A stretch of 64,000 nucleotides of DNA. Source: Axinella damicornis (lineage: Eukaryota > Porifera > Demospongiae > Axinellida > Axinellidae). The notes beneath the pieces were generated by a model. The model saw nothing but the letters and a program-made list of their open reading frames with translations. It searched no databases and was not told the DNA's origin. The stretch covers positions 16,355,104-16,419,103 of the forward strand of contig OZ007508.1 of the NCBI GenBank assembly GCA_963931865.1, read 5' to 3'. Positions 13,529 through 28,200 of this stretch are shown here, one piece after another (within the stretch, counting starts at the first letter, position 1; each line of letters opens with the position of its first letter). The translations under genes were made by a program, and so were the position numbers.

Positions 13529-16243
13529 GGGGGAGAGAGATGGTAGAGGGCAATTTCTCCTAGCCTCATTCCCAGGCTCCTCCCTGCGCACTTGGCAATG
13601 AAAAATCACCGCCTGGGAACGAGGCTGTGTTTCACCCCAGCTCCAACAATTATTGTTGTCAACATCAAACTTGTGTATGGTGGATGACTAAAGTCAGATA
13701 GGCCAGATTAGATTTGGGTACTAGTCAATGGCAAATGAAGGGGAGGGGGGGGGGGGGGGGGTATCCTGGCCTCCATTCTGCCGCCGTGTGTGGTATGTGT
13801 GTGTATGTGGTGCACCTGTGCATGAAGGGAGGGTAGTCCATGTTCCATTAATAGCGTAGGTAGCTAGCTTCCTGTGGGCCAGTGTGGTTGTACCACTTGC
13901 CGCACTTGAAATTTACAGAGTTGTCCAGAGAGATGCACTGGGGCTCTAGGTTACCATTGATCCTCCAGAGTACCATTGATCCATGAATCAGTTGTAGTGC
14001 TGATGTTAGTTTTGCACAGATAATTGTGAGTGGAAGGTGGGGGGGGGGAGGAAAGAGGAGAGGGGGAGGAGGAGGGGAGAGGGGGAGGATTATTTACGAC
14101 TCTTGGGGGTGCAGTTTGATTTTTGGAGGGCCTACGTAGCTCTAAAAGACGAGCCTTGGTTTTGGTAAGGCGGAAGAGGCTGTTGTTGGAGCCGAAGTCG
14201 TTTTGTCGAAGTTGTTCTTTCTGTTCCTTCAATTCCACTTCCCTTTTTGCTAATTTTCTCTTCATCTTTAATTTTTTGCTCTCCTTCTTTACTTTCTTTA
14301 CTTTCTTTGTTCAAACTGTGCCCACTCAACAGCGTCAACTGCATCAAAATGCTCAGGACTGCTGCTTGAACTCTAGTGTCAACAACGAAGATCGGAGACA
14401 ACGTAACTTCGGACTTAAAACTAGCTTCTGCCAAGTGTGGGCAAACAGTGTTGCGTTTACATCTCCACTACTGTTTGCAAAGTAGGCTTACATCATAACT
14501 CTTCACAGTATTGCGCTTACGTCTGATCGTCATAATGATTTCTTTACTTACATTTTCACACTTCACACTGCAAGACTTGCGTCGTACAACGCAAGATTTA
14601 GATCACACAACGCAAAACTTACGTTGTACAATGTAAGGCCTATGTCATAAATCTGGCTGCTGCATCATCTTCTTGTCGCTCCCACTAATCCAGCTTCCTC
14701 TTCAATGTGTACAACATGCATGCGTTATGGGTGTGTACAAACACAGCTGCCTCTGACTGCTGCACTGATCCCAGTATTTATTGCACTGATCTCAAGTCTC
14801 CCAGAAATCTAAGCGCTTTATTTTAGAAGTTGATTGATACCGCTTGCTTACTTGAGATGGCTACTTCAAAAACACAAGGCTGACATGGACTTTTCTGAAA
14901 TTGAATCTATCTGTGATAATGCAGTTGACCATAATACGTACGTATGGCTGCATATGCCGGTGCGCATGCACGCATGGACTATCCACATGCGTACTCCGGC
15001 TGCGCATGCACTCTACCAACCGAGTTCTATTTGTAGTGGATGATAATTAATTAAGCCACTAGAAACAAAAAAAATTCTTACAAACGATTTAGTGATGGCC
15101 ACCCCGATCGACTCCTGAAAAGCTGACAAACAAGGAATGCCATTAACCAGCCTCAGTCCCATCCCATTTAAAAATGTAGTATTTAGGGATGGAATGGGAC
15201 TGAGGCTGGTTAATGGCATTCCTTGTTTGTCTGCTTTTTCGGGAGTCGATCGGGGTGGCCATCACTAAATCGTTTGTAATTTTTGTAAGAAATTTTTTTG
15301 TTTCTAGTTTGTGAGGTTTTTTGAGCGCATGGAATGCGTAAGTTTCTAACGATAGGGGTAATGTATCAGAGATGGATGTATAACCAATATGTTTGATTGA
15401 ACAATCTCTAGCTAGGTCATCACCGTGCAAAGGAGAGCTGCCTTGGTTGAGGATCCTACTGCTCGGGGCAGCACAATTGCTCCTTCCTTATGTCGTGATT
15501 CACCAGGAAGTAATGATCCATTATTGCATTATACCAAAAGTGATCATATTGCTCTTCGGTAGAGTATATACATTATAGACAGATAAAGAATGACAAGATA
15601 GATAGATAGATGAATATTGAACTCCCTTCACCTCAAACCGAGTTTCTCACTAGCGATCACAAAAATGCTTACTGATACCAAACTGGTAGGTACCACTAGG
15701 ATACGTTCATAGATGATAGCTCCTAGGAGTGTGCCACCAGACGACGGATTAGACAGATTCAGCAAACACTTCGAAGTTCAAACGCCAAAACTGTAGCCTC
15801 ACTGCATGATCAGTATTGGTACATGTTCTGCACTGTAGTTACGTCATGAGAAGAAAGCCACGCCTCCATGATTGCATAGTCACGATAGATCTTGGCAAGA
15901 ACAGGTTGGCAGAAATTCCATGCAGCGGTAGTGATGCACCAGATGATGGATTCACAAGGATTCAGCTGATCAGCAAGTGCCCGAAATGCAACCATCACCA
16001 GCAAAAAAGAAAGCAATGTGCATTTGCATGTGAACTGCGCATGCGCATTTGGCACGCGTGACCTCTGGTTGCATCAAAATGGCTTCGTGCTAGCAATTCA
16101 CGGAATCGTAGCTAGCCAGCAGTGCCGTTCTTGCCAGTATGTAGTCAAAAGGGCCGAAAGGAGCTACTACAACGAAAGCGATGTTGTTCTGTGAGTGAAC
16201 TAGCTCAGGAAATGCTTTTGTTGTCCAGCTATGCTAGTCAATG

Positions 16244-16274
<31 letters not shown>

Positions 16275-19200
16275 AGATGACGAAATCGGAATTTTCCGGC
16301 GACTTATTACTCGACTCCCGCGTACTCTCAGGTACGTTTGCGAGTGTTTTTGTGAACTGCTAGGCAGTATCATTCTGTCTGCACGCTTGGTTTGGGTGGT
16401 AGTAGCTTCTTTGGCCGTTTTCCTGCTGGTGCATCAGTATGGTATTTCGAAATTTCCTTAGCCATCCCTAAATAGAGAACGCTACCGCGTTCTCTGATAA
16501 GTAGGGTTCACCTACGAAATCATTAGCCTCATTTCCAGGCTCCTCCCCAGCTTTCGTCCAGTATTTCGTCACTTGCAGTACACAAATCTTCCTGCCTGAA
16601 AACGACGTGGGCCTGGGAACAAGGCTACATTTCACATTACAGACAGATAACCTTCATGTGTATAATGGGAAATAATACCACCACAGTCCCAGTGGAGCTT
16701 CAAGCCACTTGAGTTCAAAGCTAGCCTTGTTCCCAGGCTCTCAGGCCTGGGACAGTCAGTGTTGCCTTGTCTGCCGCTCTCAGGTGTTTCTTCACAGGGC
16801 AGAGAGTTTTCACGGCACCACTGAGCTGACTGCGGCTGACATCCTTTACTCTCACCTGCTGAAATCCTACCGCCCCATAAGTAGCCAGTAGTGCTTTCTG
16901 CTGTGTGTTGCATTGATGCACCAGTCCCCTGCTCTTGCCTTTTTGCACCCTCCCTCCTCTCACCCTGCAAAACTTGCCAAGGTTGTGGAAGTCTGACATT
17001 CTGGGACCCTAAACAATGATGTAAGTTTTTTATGCAAATTGAAACTTCCGCAAAAGTAAGTATCACTTGGCAGCAGTCCTCACTGCAGCAGTCCTCACTG
17101 CAGCAGTCCTCACTGCAGCAGTCCTCACTGCAGCAGTCCTCACTGCAGCAGTCCTCACTGCAGCAGTCCTCACTGCAGCAGTCCTCACTACAGCAGTCCT
17201 CACTGCAGCAGTCCTCACTGCAGCAGTCCTCACTGCAGCAGTCCTCACTCACTACAGCAGTCCTCACTACAGCAGTCCTCACTCACTACAGCAGTCCTCA
17301 CTACAGCAGTCCTCACTACAGCAGTCCTCACTCACTACAGCAGTCCTCACTCACTACAGCAGTCCTCACTGCAGCAGTCCTCACTGCAGCAGTCCTCACT
17401 CACTACAGCAGTCCTCACTACAGCAGTCCTCACTCACTACAGCAGTCCTCACTACAGCAGTCCTCACTACAGCAGTCCTCACTCACTACAGCAGTCCTCA
17501 CTACAGCAGTCCTCACTGCAGCAGTCCTCACTGCAGCAGTCCTCACTCACTACAGCAGTCCTCACTACAGCAGTCCTCACTCACTACAGCAGTCCTCACT
17601 ACAGCAGTCCTCACTACAGCAGTCCTCACTCACTACAGCAGTCCTCACTACAGCAGTCCTCACTGCAGCAGTCCTCACTCACTACAGCAGTCCTCACTCA
17701 CTACAGCAGTCCTCACTACAGCAATCCATGCCTTGGAAGTTCCTACGTAAGTGTATTCACAGTGAAGCGCTTCCTATGCCTGGTTATGGCTTCTCTGGCA
17801 TGTCAACCGCGAAACCACCTTGCGCGAATGTCATTTATAGCAGCTGTGCAGTTCGTACATGCTTGCACAGCAGTTGCGCAGTACTGGTTATTTATTGATC
17901 AGGTCTCCATAGGCTGCAGACTTCTCGTTTACCCTTCTTGACATCCAACGATGTAGACACGATTGACTTGTTGTCTCAGAGAAGTTACTGAGTTACAAGC
18001 CGTTCAGTATGGTATAGAGTTCAGTATAAACTGGTTGGCTGAAGCAACATGTTTATTGCTCGTATATACTTGATGTACGTACATACAAAGGTGGGAGTTC
18101 TGGGATGGTGATGTTTTTATATCCTGGAAGTGTACTAATGCCCCTTGTGACACATCTGTTGACTGTGTCTTGCAACCTGAAGTACCAATGATTGCAGCAA
18201 ATCTGTGGTATAGGATATGCACAGAGTATAATTAACACAATATGATGCAGTATGCAACAGTCACAACATCTAGGTGACCAACTTTTGTTTCCATGTCACG
18301 ATGTACCCCACTAGCAGCAGGCTGTAGGCTTCTGATTGTGGGTCCCAACGAACCAGTGAACCTCACGAACCAGTGAACCACACGAACCAGTGAACCTCAT
18401 GAACCAGTGAACCACACGAACCAGTGAACCTCACGAACCAGTGAACCACACGAACCAGTGAACCACACGAACCAGTGAACCGTTCACGATTGGTAAAACC
18501 ACACCCATTTTTACATTTGGCATAAAACCATTTGCACTGGACGTACGTATACAATAAGAAGTGTTGTTTAATGTCCAAACCTTCTGATTCTCGTACAAAG
18601 CCTTCCAATTTGCGGTGAAGTTCTGCTGCAAACGTATGTTGGAAAAGCATTCCGAATCTCAACATCAATCTTACTATCGAGCTACGTAGGATTGTAAAGA
18701 CTAGTACAATACGTACGTACATATCCTGACTGCTGCAGAATATCATTAGTTAAGGTTACGATGTACTATTCGATTAAATTTTTTGCTGGTAACTTTGCTG
18801 CTTTATATCTCAGGAACTATAACAGATATTAGTCTGAAACAAGTTCCATTCCAACATTACAACACCAAATGAAACTCCTGGAACAGGAAAGTAAAATGCC
18901 CCAGGGTATTTGGACCTAGGCAACTAGACTCACTGCTCAAGCACTCTTGCGTCAAATTACTGAGAGGCAGACTGGAGCCCAACCCTCAAAAATTCTCTGG
19001 CACTACTACGCAGTATTTGCTAGGTCGTGATGAAGAGATATTCGGTGATCTGTGTATATTTTTAGCTATGTGCACAAAAACTTACCGGATGATCCAAGAA
19101 GAGCGTGCTCTAGGCATGCATAATCTTCGTTTCATGCCCAAATTTTGTGATTTCTTTTCATGCCGCCCTGCAAAATACACCAGGCTACCCGTGCAACAAG

Positions 19201-22200
19201 TCAAAACACGTGAGAAACAATTTCCCTTCGTAAAATTTGACGCAAGGTATAAGGCCTCATTAGTCTGTGGTTAATTGAATTTATAACACGTTTACATGTA
19301 CCGCTTCCGCTATGAATAATGTTATCTGGGTGGTCAGAACTAACAACCATGCGGACACAAAAATATGTAATATCAATTAAGAACTTGTTGTCATACAACT
19401 ATTATTTTGATGACCACAAGAATGTAGTGGGAATTGCCATACCTGCACAATAGTGCTTCAATAGATACTCTTGCATATAATATGGATTTCCCCCCCAAGT
19501 GTGCCCAGTCAAGTGCCCAAGAGCAAACAGCAGTGCCAGAAAATGAAAGCCACAGCAGTATGCTTGGCTACATACCACATAAAAATCATCCATCAGCAGG
19601 GTACAGTCACGTAATGTTGATTATAATTATAACAGCCACACGATGACAGGAGTATATCTCAGGAAGGCACAGAGAAAGACAGAAGTCCATTATAGTCCAG
19701 TTCACTTTCTATGTATCTCTCATAATTATGTGTGTACACGATCCTTCAGTCCTCAGTATGTCATTCCATCTGTCATCTTCACATCTCTAGATCTCTCAGC
19801 ATGTAAATGTGCACACACCCTTGTCCTCTCAGCCTGCATCAACATCTGTATACTGTTTCTCTCAGTCTCTACGTCTAGCCTCTCCTGTGCACACACATTC
19901 GTCAATTTATCTGTCTGCAACTCGGACTGCGTCCACTACGTCGTCCTTCTCACGTGCACCGTCCACATTTCCGTCAGGTTTCCTTGCCACATCTTTGCCA
20001 TCTGCTCAACTACTATATCATAACAGCAGTTAACAGCTTGGACACCATGCCACTAACTTGACGGCTGGGCCATGGGACAAAGGAAATCAGCTGTGCGGAG
20101 GGGCTGCTGTGTACGTCACAGTCATAGATATAAGACACTATATCTATGATGCAGCCTGCTGTGCTTCTGCATCACCTTGACCAGGGTTGTTATCAACAGG
20201 TTTCCTGGCTGACTAGTAGTTCCTGTAAGCGTCCTAGTAACTTGCGGGCGACCTGGTCACTCGTTGCGAGTCGCTTACTGGTTTCATCCGTAGACCCGCT
20301 GTGAAGTGCCGCTATGTCGGCGGAGGCAGAGATGCTGGATCTTGAGAACGGGTCGAGGGGGCAGTGACAGAGTTCTCCCTCCCCTCTAGCTGTCTGTTTC
20401 TTCTTCGTTGGTTGCCAGAGGATGGCTAGGTAACCGTCAACACACACACAACCATCGCCATCTTCGCCATGTGTACTGGCACGTGAGATAATTAAATTCA
20501 TAATCACTTAATGTACATTCTTGTGGTGTTGCCGTGACAATTAGGGAAATCGAGTGAATGTGGTTCGCATAACTCAGTAAAACTTGACCTGTGTTCACCG
20601 GAATGGGACTTCAGTATAATCTTCGTCATCCTGGGGAGGTGGGCTTGACCGTAACGTGAAGTTTTTCCGAATTATACGCTACACGAATGAGAAAAATACA
20701 AAAGCGCTTGCTTCCGTTTATTCCCAGTGCGCATTCGGGGCCTGGGAACGAGACTACAGTGAAAAACGCCACGTTACTGGATTCCCTTCGTGCAAACAGC
20801 CCTGTAGGCGACGTTGTGAAGGTGTAAAGCCGCTTTGTTGAGAAGTTTTATCAAGAAATAGGTCTGGATTTGGCTGCTCCAGTGTCCCGCCTGAGGGCAA
20901 GGTAGAGTTATGAACTTTTCTCTGTGTTCTGTAGTCCATACGGACGGTAGGCTGCAGCAAGCTGCGTGTTTATAAATGCTTTTCTAACCGAAATACAGTC
21001 CATAGCAACCAGTCGCGCGCGCGCCCCTTATGAATAATTTATTAGTTCTGACCACCCTTAAGGTTACGGGATACTCGTGCGCGCGCCGTGCGAAATGTAT
21101 AGGGAAATGCATACTTAAGCTCGCTAACCAAAAATCTCGAGTACGAAGAGAGTGAGCAACTTGATTCTGGCGGTGGAGGTGCGCTGTCACAAGATGCAGG
21201 GCATGACGGAAGCTTTTACGGATACGCTGTATAGCTGTGCAAAAACGAGCAGTTCAGTTCACCAAAAAGCCGCATTTACCGCTTTTCTCGAGCGAGACAG
21301 CAGATAAGTTTGCCAAGGATTATGCTATCAAAAAAAGCTTCCGTCATGCCCTGCACCTTGTGACAGCACACCTCCACCGCCAGAATCAAGCTGCTCACGC
21401 TCTTCGTACTCGAGATTTTTGGTTAGCGAGCTTAAGTATGCATTTTCCTATACATTTCGGACGGCGCGCGCACGAGTATCCCGTAACCTTAAGCACTGCT
21501 TTTGTAAGCTGATGTAGAAATGATTTTCTCTTGATTTTGGTTCATTCCATTGAGTCAAAGTCAATGATGTATGTGTGATTGACTCGCTGTGTCAAAGAAG
21601 CCATGTTGTCTTTAGAATAGGATTCTAAAGACTGGTGCAATACGTACGTACATACCCTGAATGCTCCTTGTTTTCTGATGCTGAAAAGGAAGCTCATGCT
21701 CTGGAAGATAGCACAGTCAAAACTGAATAGGAAGTTAATTCTTCGGAAGATAGTGTCACATTGCATGAACGTATGCAAAGCGTTCACCAACTCGTACCTG
21801 CAAGTGGGGGTGCCGTTCATGAAACCTATCCCACCAGCCAAAAACTGCTCATGCAAGAAATCTAGGTTATATTATTCTGGGTGATCTGCTGTGGGGGGTC
21901 TACAAAAGTCGTTCCCACTTTTTCTAGTATAATTTTATGGGAATGGTTACCATGTGTTTTGACGTATAGTCGCAGGCAAATCTGTGATGTAGGATTCTAA
22001 AGACTAGTACGTACCCTGAATGCTGCAAAATCTCATTAGTTAAACGCTGCTCTTGTAAGCTGATGTGGAAATGATTTTCTCTTGATTGTGTTCACTCCAT
22101 TGTGTCAAAATCAATGATGTAGATGTCATTGACTTCTTGTGTCAAAGAAATCATATTCAGTTGATTGTTGAGACTGATGCAACATGTTAGTTAAATGCTG

Positions 22201-25200
22201 CTCTTGTAAGCTGATGTAGAAATGATTTTCTCTCGATTGTGTTCATTCCATTGTGTCAAAATCAATGATGTAGATGTCATTGACTCATTGTGTCAAAGAA
22301 ATCATATTCAGTTGATTGTTGAGACTGATGCAACATGTTTATTGCTCAGATGGATAAGTGGAGTTTCTTGGGCGGCCACCATTTCGTATCCTGGAAGTGC
22401 TGTGCTACCAATGCCCTTGTGACAAGTCCATCGACTGTCTTATAACCTGATATACATACAGCTGTATCAGTGATTGTGGCTAATCTGTGGTATATAGGAT
22501 TCTAAAGACTAGTACGTACCCTGAATGCTGCAAAATCTCATTTAAACGCTGCTCTTGTAAGCTGATGTACAAAATGATTTTCTCTTGATTGTGTTCACTC
22601 CATTGTGTCAAAGTCAATGATGTATATGTCATTGACTCGTTGTGTCAAAGAATTGATATTTAGTTGATTGCTGAGACTGATGCAACATGTTTATTGCTCA
22701 GATGGATAAGTGGAGTTTCTCGGACGGTCACTGTTTTGTATCCTGGAAGTGCTGATGCCCTTGTGACAAGTCCATTGACTGTCTTATATACATATCAATG
22801 ATTGCGGCAAATCTGTGGTATAGTGCAGTATGTACATACCCTGAACGCTGCAAAAGCTCGTTAGTTAAACACTGCTCTTATAAGGTGATGAAGAAGTGAT
22901 GTTCTCTTGATTTTGGTTCACTCCATTGAGTTGAAATCGATGATGTAGATGTGATTGACTTGTGTCAAAGAATTCACTTTCAGTTGATTGCTGAGACTGA
23001 TGCAACATGTTTATTGCTCAGATGGATAACTTGAGTTTCTCGGACGGTCACCGTTTCGTATCCTGGAAGTGCTACCAATGCCCTTGTGACAAGTCCATTG
23101 ACTCTGTCCAGTGATTGTGGCTAATCTGTGGTATAGGATTCTAAAGACTACATACACTGAATGCTAAAAAATCTCATTAGTTATACACTGCTCTTATAAG
23201 CTGATGTAGAAATGATTGTCTCTCGATTTTGGTTCACTCCATTGAGTCGAAGTCGATGATGTAGATGTGATTGACTCGTTGTGGCAAAGAAGTCATACTC
23301 AGTTGATTGTTGAGACTGATGCAACATGTTAGTTAAATGCTGCTCTTGTAAGCTGATGTAGGAATGATTTTCTCTCTAGTTTGATTTACTCCATTGTGTC
23401 AAAGTCGATGATGTAGATGTCATTGACTCGTTGTTGCAAAGAAGTCATATTCAGTTGATTGTTGACACTGATGCAACATTTTTAGTGGAGTTTCTCGGAC
23501 AGTCACCGTTTCGTATCCTGGAAGTGCTACCAGTGCTCTTGTGACAAGTCCATCGACTCTGTCTTATAACCTGATATTCGTATCAGTGATTGCAGCAAAT
23601 CTATGGTATAGTGCAGTATGTACACATACCCTACACGCTGCAAAAGCTCGTTAGTTAAACACTGCTCTTGTAAGGTGATGAAGAAATAATGTTCTCTTGA
23701 TTTTGGTTCACTCGATCCATTGAGTTGAAGTTGATGATGTAGATGTGATTGGCTCGTGTCAAAGGATTTACTTTCAATTGATTGTTGAGACTGATGCAAC
23801 ATGTTTATTGCTGAGATGGATAAGTGGAATTTCTCGGACGTTCACTGTTTCGTATCCTGGAAGTGCTACCAATGCTCTTGTGGCAATTAGTCGGTTGACT
23901 CTCTTATAACCTGATGTACGTATCAGTGAGATCTGCGTTATAGGATTCTAAAGACTAGTGCAATACATACATACACTGAATGCTGCAAAATCTCTTTAGT
24001 TTAACGCTACTCTTGTAAGCTGATGTAGAATGATTTTCTCTTGATTGTGTTCATTCCATTGTGTCAAAATCAATGACGTAGATGTTATTGACTCGTGTCA
24101 AAGAAGTCATATTCAGTTGTTGAGACTGATACAGCATGATTATTGCTCAGATGGATAAGTTGAGTTTCTCGGACGGCCACTGTTTCGTATCCTGCAAGTG
24201 CTACCAATGCTCTTGTGACAATAATATTAGTCTGTTGACTCGATCTGTCTTATAACCTGATGTACGTATCAGTGAGATCTGCGTTATAGGATTCTAAAGA
24301 CTAGTGCAATATGTACATACCCTGAATGCTGCAAAATCTCTTCAGTTTAACGCTGCTCTTGTAAGCTGATGTAGAAATGATTTTCTCTTGATTGTGTTCA
24401 CTCCATTGTGTCAAAATCAATGATGTAGATGTTATTGACTCGTGTCAAAGAAATCATATTCAGTTGATTGCTGAGACTGATGCAACATTTTTATTGCTCA
24501 GATGGATTAGTGGAGTTTCTCGGACGGCCACTGTTTTGTATCCTGGAAGTGCTGTGCTACCAGTGCCCTTGTGACAAGTCCATTGACTCTGTCTTATAAC
24601 CTGATATACATATCAGTGATTGTGGCTTAATCTGTGGTATAGGATCCTCAGACAGTTTTGTGTTGCACCTCCTGAGTGCTTCAGGGGTATCTCTTGTGTC
24701 CATCTTATCGCTTCCTCAACACCTCCCCTTCTCCTCCCCCTCCCCTCCTGAGATAGTGTACATGGCAGAGAAACTGATCTGCAACAAATAGTGGCCTAAA
24801 CAGAAATACCATCAAACTGATGTTGACATGATTGTCTTTGGACTTGCACCAGCCAAGTTCGCTCCACTGAATTGAAATCAATGATGTAGACATGATTGAC
24901 TCGTTGTCTCAGTGAAGTTCATCGGCGTAGCGAAGTGAATTGAAATCATTTCTTTTATAGGAGGCCCTCGTGCATGCTTCAGTTGCAAGGGGTGCATATG
25001 AGGGAGCGTAGGTATCAGGGCAGCGTACCGGAAGTCCATTCATGCCTATGTATACGTATTTCTTTCCAATGGCATGCAGACGTAACGTGGAACATTTCCG
25101 GAAGTATGTGGTATAGCTTGATCTTGAAGTGACCGCACGGACGTGCTGTGGTGATTTCAATAATTTTGGGTATGCAAGCTCAGCTACAGCAGCTGTAGAC

Positions 25201-28200
25201 TCTACGCACCACGTACCAACGGTTGTAGCTTACTCAGAATGAGAGATGTGAGCTGACAACTGGATTTGAGTGAAAATGAGCAGCATCTTCACAAAATTTG
25301 GTGCCATTTCCATTAACCAACTCCTAGACAGCTATCACAGGTATTCTGTGCAAGAAGTAAGAATGCTATAGTTAGTGATTGCATGACTTTCCGTGTTCCA
25401 GCAATGCAAATGGTATAAACAGTCGGCATAAATCAATGCATGTGGGAATGAGAAAATGTATAGTCACTGGCATTAACTGCATGACAGAGAACTCTACATA
25501 GAGGCTCTGAAGTCTGTTCCTGAGTCTGCAGATGATACAGAGCACTTCGCACGTCCAAATGGAAGTATAAATTAAAGTGGTAGCAAATGCGCAGATAGGT
25601 CTTATTCAGGTGCAGCTAATGGTGTCCAAAGTTCAACCTGGCCAGTGCAGCTCCTGCTCACTGCTCTGCAAGAAAAGTAATCCAAGGTACACACATCCCA
25701 GAGCAGTGAAAAACAGAGGGAAGGGTACACGCTGACCAACATTGTGCAAAACAGCTTACGAGAAATGTATCATACCCAAGTTCTCACCCATAATGGGTAT
25801 GATGCAGTATACCAAAGACTAACACCACTGCGAGAGCGTCTTGCATACTCTTGCATACTCTTGCATACTCTTGCATACTCTCCAGTGTAATGACCTGGTT
25901 GTGAAGTGGTGTATGTATTGGCATGGTGCATTACAAAGTGGCTGTTGTTGCTCACTTGGTTGGATCCAGCTGGGAGGCACGTAGCTTGTGCCACCCAAGG
26001 AGTAGTGAAAGTGTGCTTACACGTCTGTGCACATGTCAAGAGATCAGCAGTACACAATTAACCATGTCTTGTGCACATGTCAAGAGATCGGCAGTACACA
26101 ATTAACCATGTCTTGTGCACATGTCAAGAGATCGGCAGTACACAATTACTCTGTTGGCCATATTTCCATATGTCCTCAAATGCTTCACTAAATAATTCTT
26201 ATCAGCCTCCATCGTACGAGGACAAGCCTCATGCTGAGTATGTGGCTGATTTGGTGATGCACACATTACGTAGTTCACACCCCCACCATGTCTAGTTTAT
26301 TGATCACGTCATGCCAGCCGGCACCTGCGCATGGCTCTTCTCCCTCCCTGCCTGCGCTTTCTCCAATATCTTTTGCTTCTTCTTCTTACGTTGATGTTTC
26401 CTCATCTGCTTCCCCCCTTTCTGTTTGAGGAAAGGAAGCAGCATGTCACTAGGACATCAACCAGGAAGGGGTGCATTACGAGTTGTCCGTCCTCTTTCTC
26501 TTCCGTTCTTCTGCCCTGCCCTTCTCCATATTCTGCCTGCGTATGATCATAGACAGCCTCTCATGGGGATACCTCCGCCTCAACTTTTGAACCTTCTGTT
26601 CAAACTCTAAAAAAGAAAAACGAGGCGAGGGGAACGGAACAAGGATTAAGTAGAGAGGATAGGATTAGTCGTTCCCGATCAATGTTTATAAACAATGTGT
26701 CTGTACGTATGTCTGTGTACATGCAGCTTCCATACCCATGCTTTCCACCTGCGTATCACATGACTAGCTTGCCACTCCCTCCTTGCTGGTCTATTTGACA
26801 GCGTAGGTAGTACCGTTCCCTTTAAACACTGAAACACTATGTACTGAGTATTTCACCAACTATTCAATCCATGATGAATCAACAACCAAAAAAAACATGA
26901 CAGCGCTGATGGCAGCACGTAGCTCAGATCACTGGCATACATTGGCCTAGTCTCGTTCCCAGACCGTGTATCCAGCGCATGTATCGCTTCCAGTATAACG
27001 CGATACTAAAAGCGATCCGTGCTGGGGTTGGTTGGGTCTGGGACCGAGACTAACGTTGGCCTAAAGCTGTCACTTCCTATAGTACAAGGAGAATCAAACT
27101 GTGATTTGTCATGCTTGTGCAGTGGTGTATCACAATGCTGCTTTGCGACATATATACCAGCATCAACCTTCCCAACAGAAAGCGTAGGACTTCATAGCAA
27201 ATCGATTTGCCAAACCCCATCGGTAGTCACAGAAGAACATCTCTCTCTGTGTACATGTGGCATACAGCTTGTAGTTGCTCCGACTTGAGATCACTTCCTG
27301 CCTTTCCAACCTTAGAAACCGTGTACGATGAAGCCTTAGCAAGCAGTGAATCACTTGAAGAAATGTCATCTTTGTCAATCAACTTCGTGACATACATGGT
27401 TTATAAACATTCCTAAAAAAATGTTACGAGTCCCCCAAAACTAGTAGTATTGTGCACATGCGGAATGTGTTTTACCACGACCTTCTTTGCTAACAGACAC
27501 GCAAACAGACAGACAGACGGGCACGAAGGCATTGCTTTACCCCTGCTGTGCATGCACTAGAGCTGAGCGATATTGAAGTATCATATCACGATCGATTTGT
27601 AAGAAAAATATCACGATAACCACGATAATTTGAAATTTACCAACAGTGCATGCAGAAGATGCTGAAATCCAGAGTCATTGACGGTGTCAAACGGTTGCAT
27701 GTCCCGAGCGATAAAATAGCATAGAGCGTCGGTGAGCTGATTCCATCGCGGAGACTGTCGGGGGAATACTTCACTACGCTCATATACGTGAGCAAGGGTA
27801 GGCTGCTGGCGTTCCGCGCGTGCCTTAGAAGCGGCTGTCTTCTCTTTCTCAGACTGCAGTAGATCCCTGTATACTTTAGAATGAGTGTCTCGGATATCAA
27901 CTCGTAAGTTCGTTGTATTCCCGTTATACTTCACACGCTTTCCACAGCGCTTGTAGTGCACCACGTCGCGCTTTTTCTTATTTGCCTCCAAGATCTTGCC
28001 GTCTTTTGCAGGGAAGCCAAAGTACTCCCACACCTTGCTCGTGGCTCCTTCCAAGGGTAGAAGTTCCGTGGTCTCAGACATCTGGCAGTTATAGCTGCGC
28101 ACAAGTGCAAAAATGATACACGTGCAGATGGCTGTCTGCGCATGTGCAGATTATCGCGATCGTGATTATTTAAAGACATATCGCGATAAGACAAAATTAT

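Noticed and set aside
17032..17898. 288-residue ORF rich in QQSSL and 216-residue ORF on the other strand
   Set aside because: Both are frames of the 15/19-bp minisatellite with no supporting splice or family signal.
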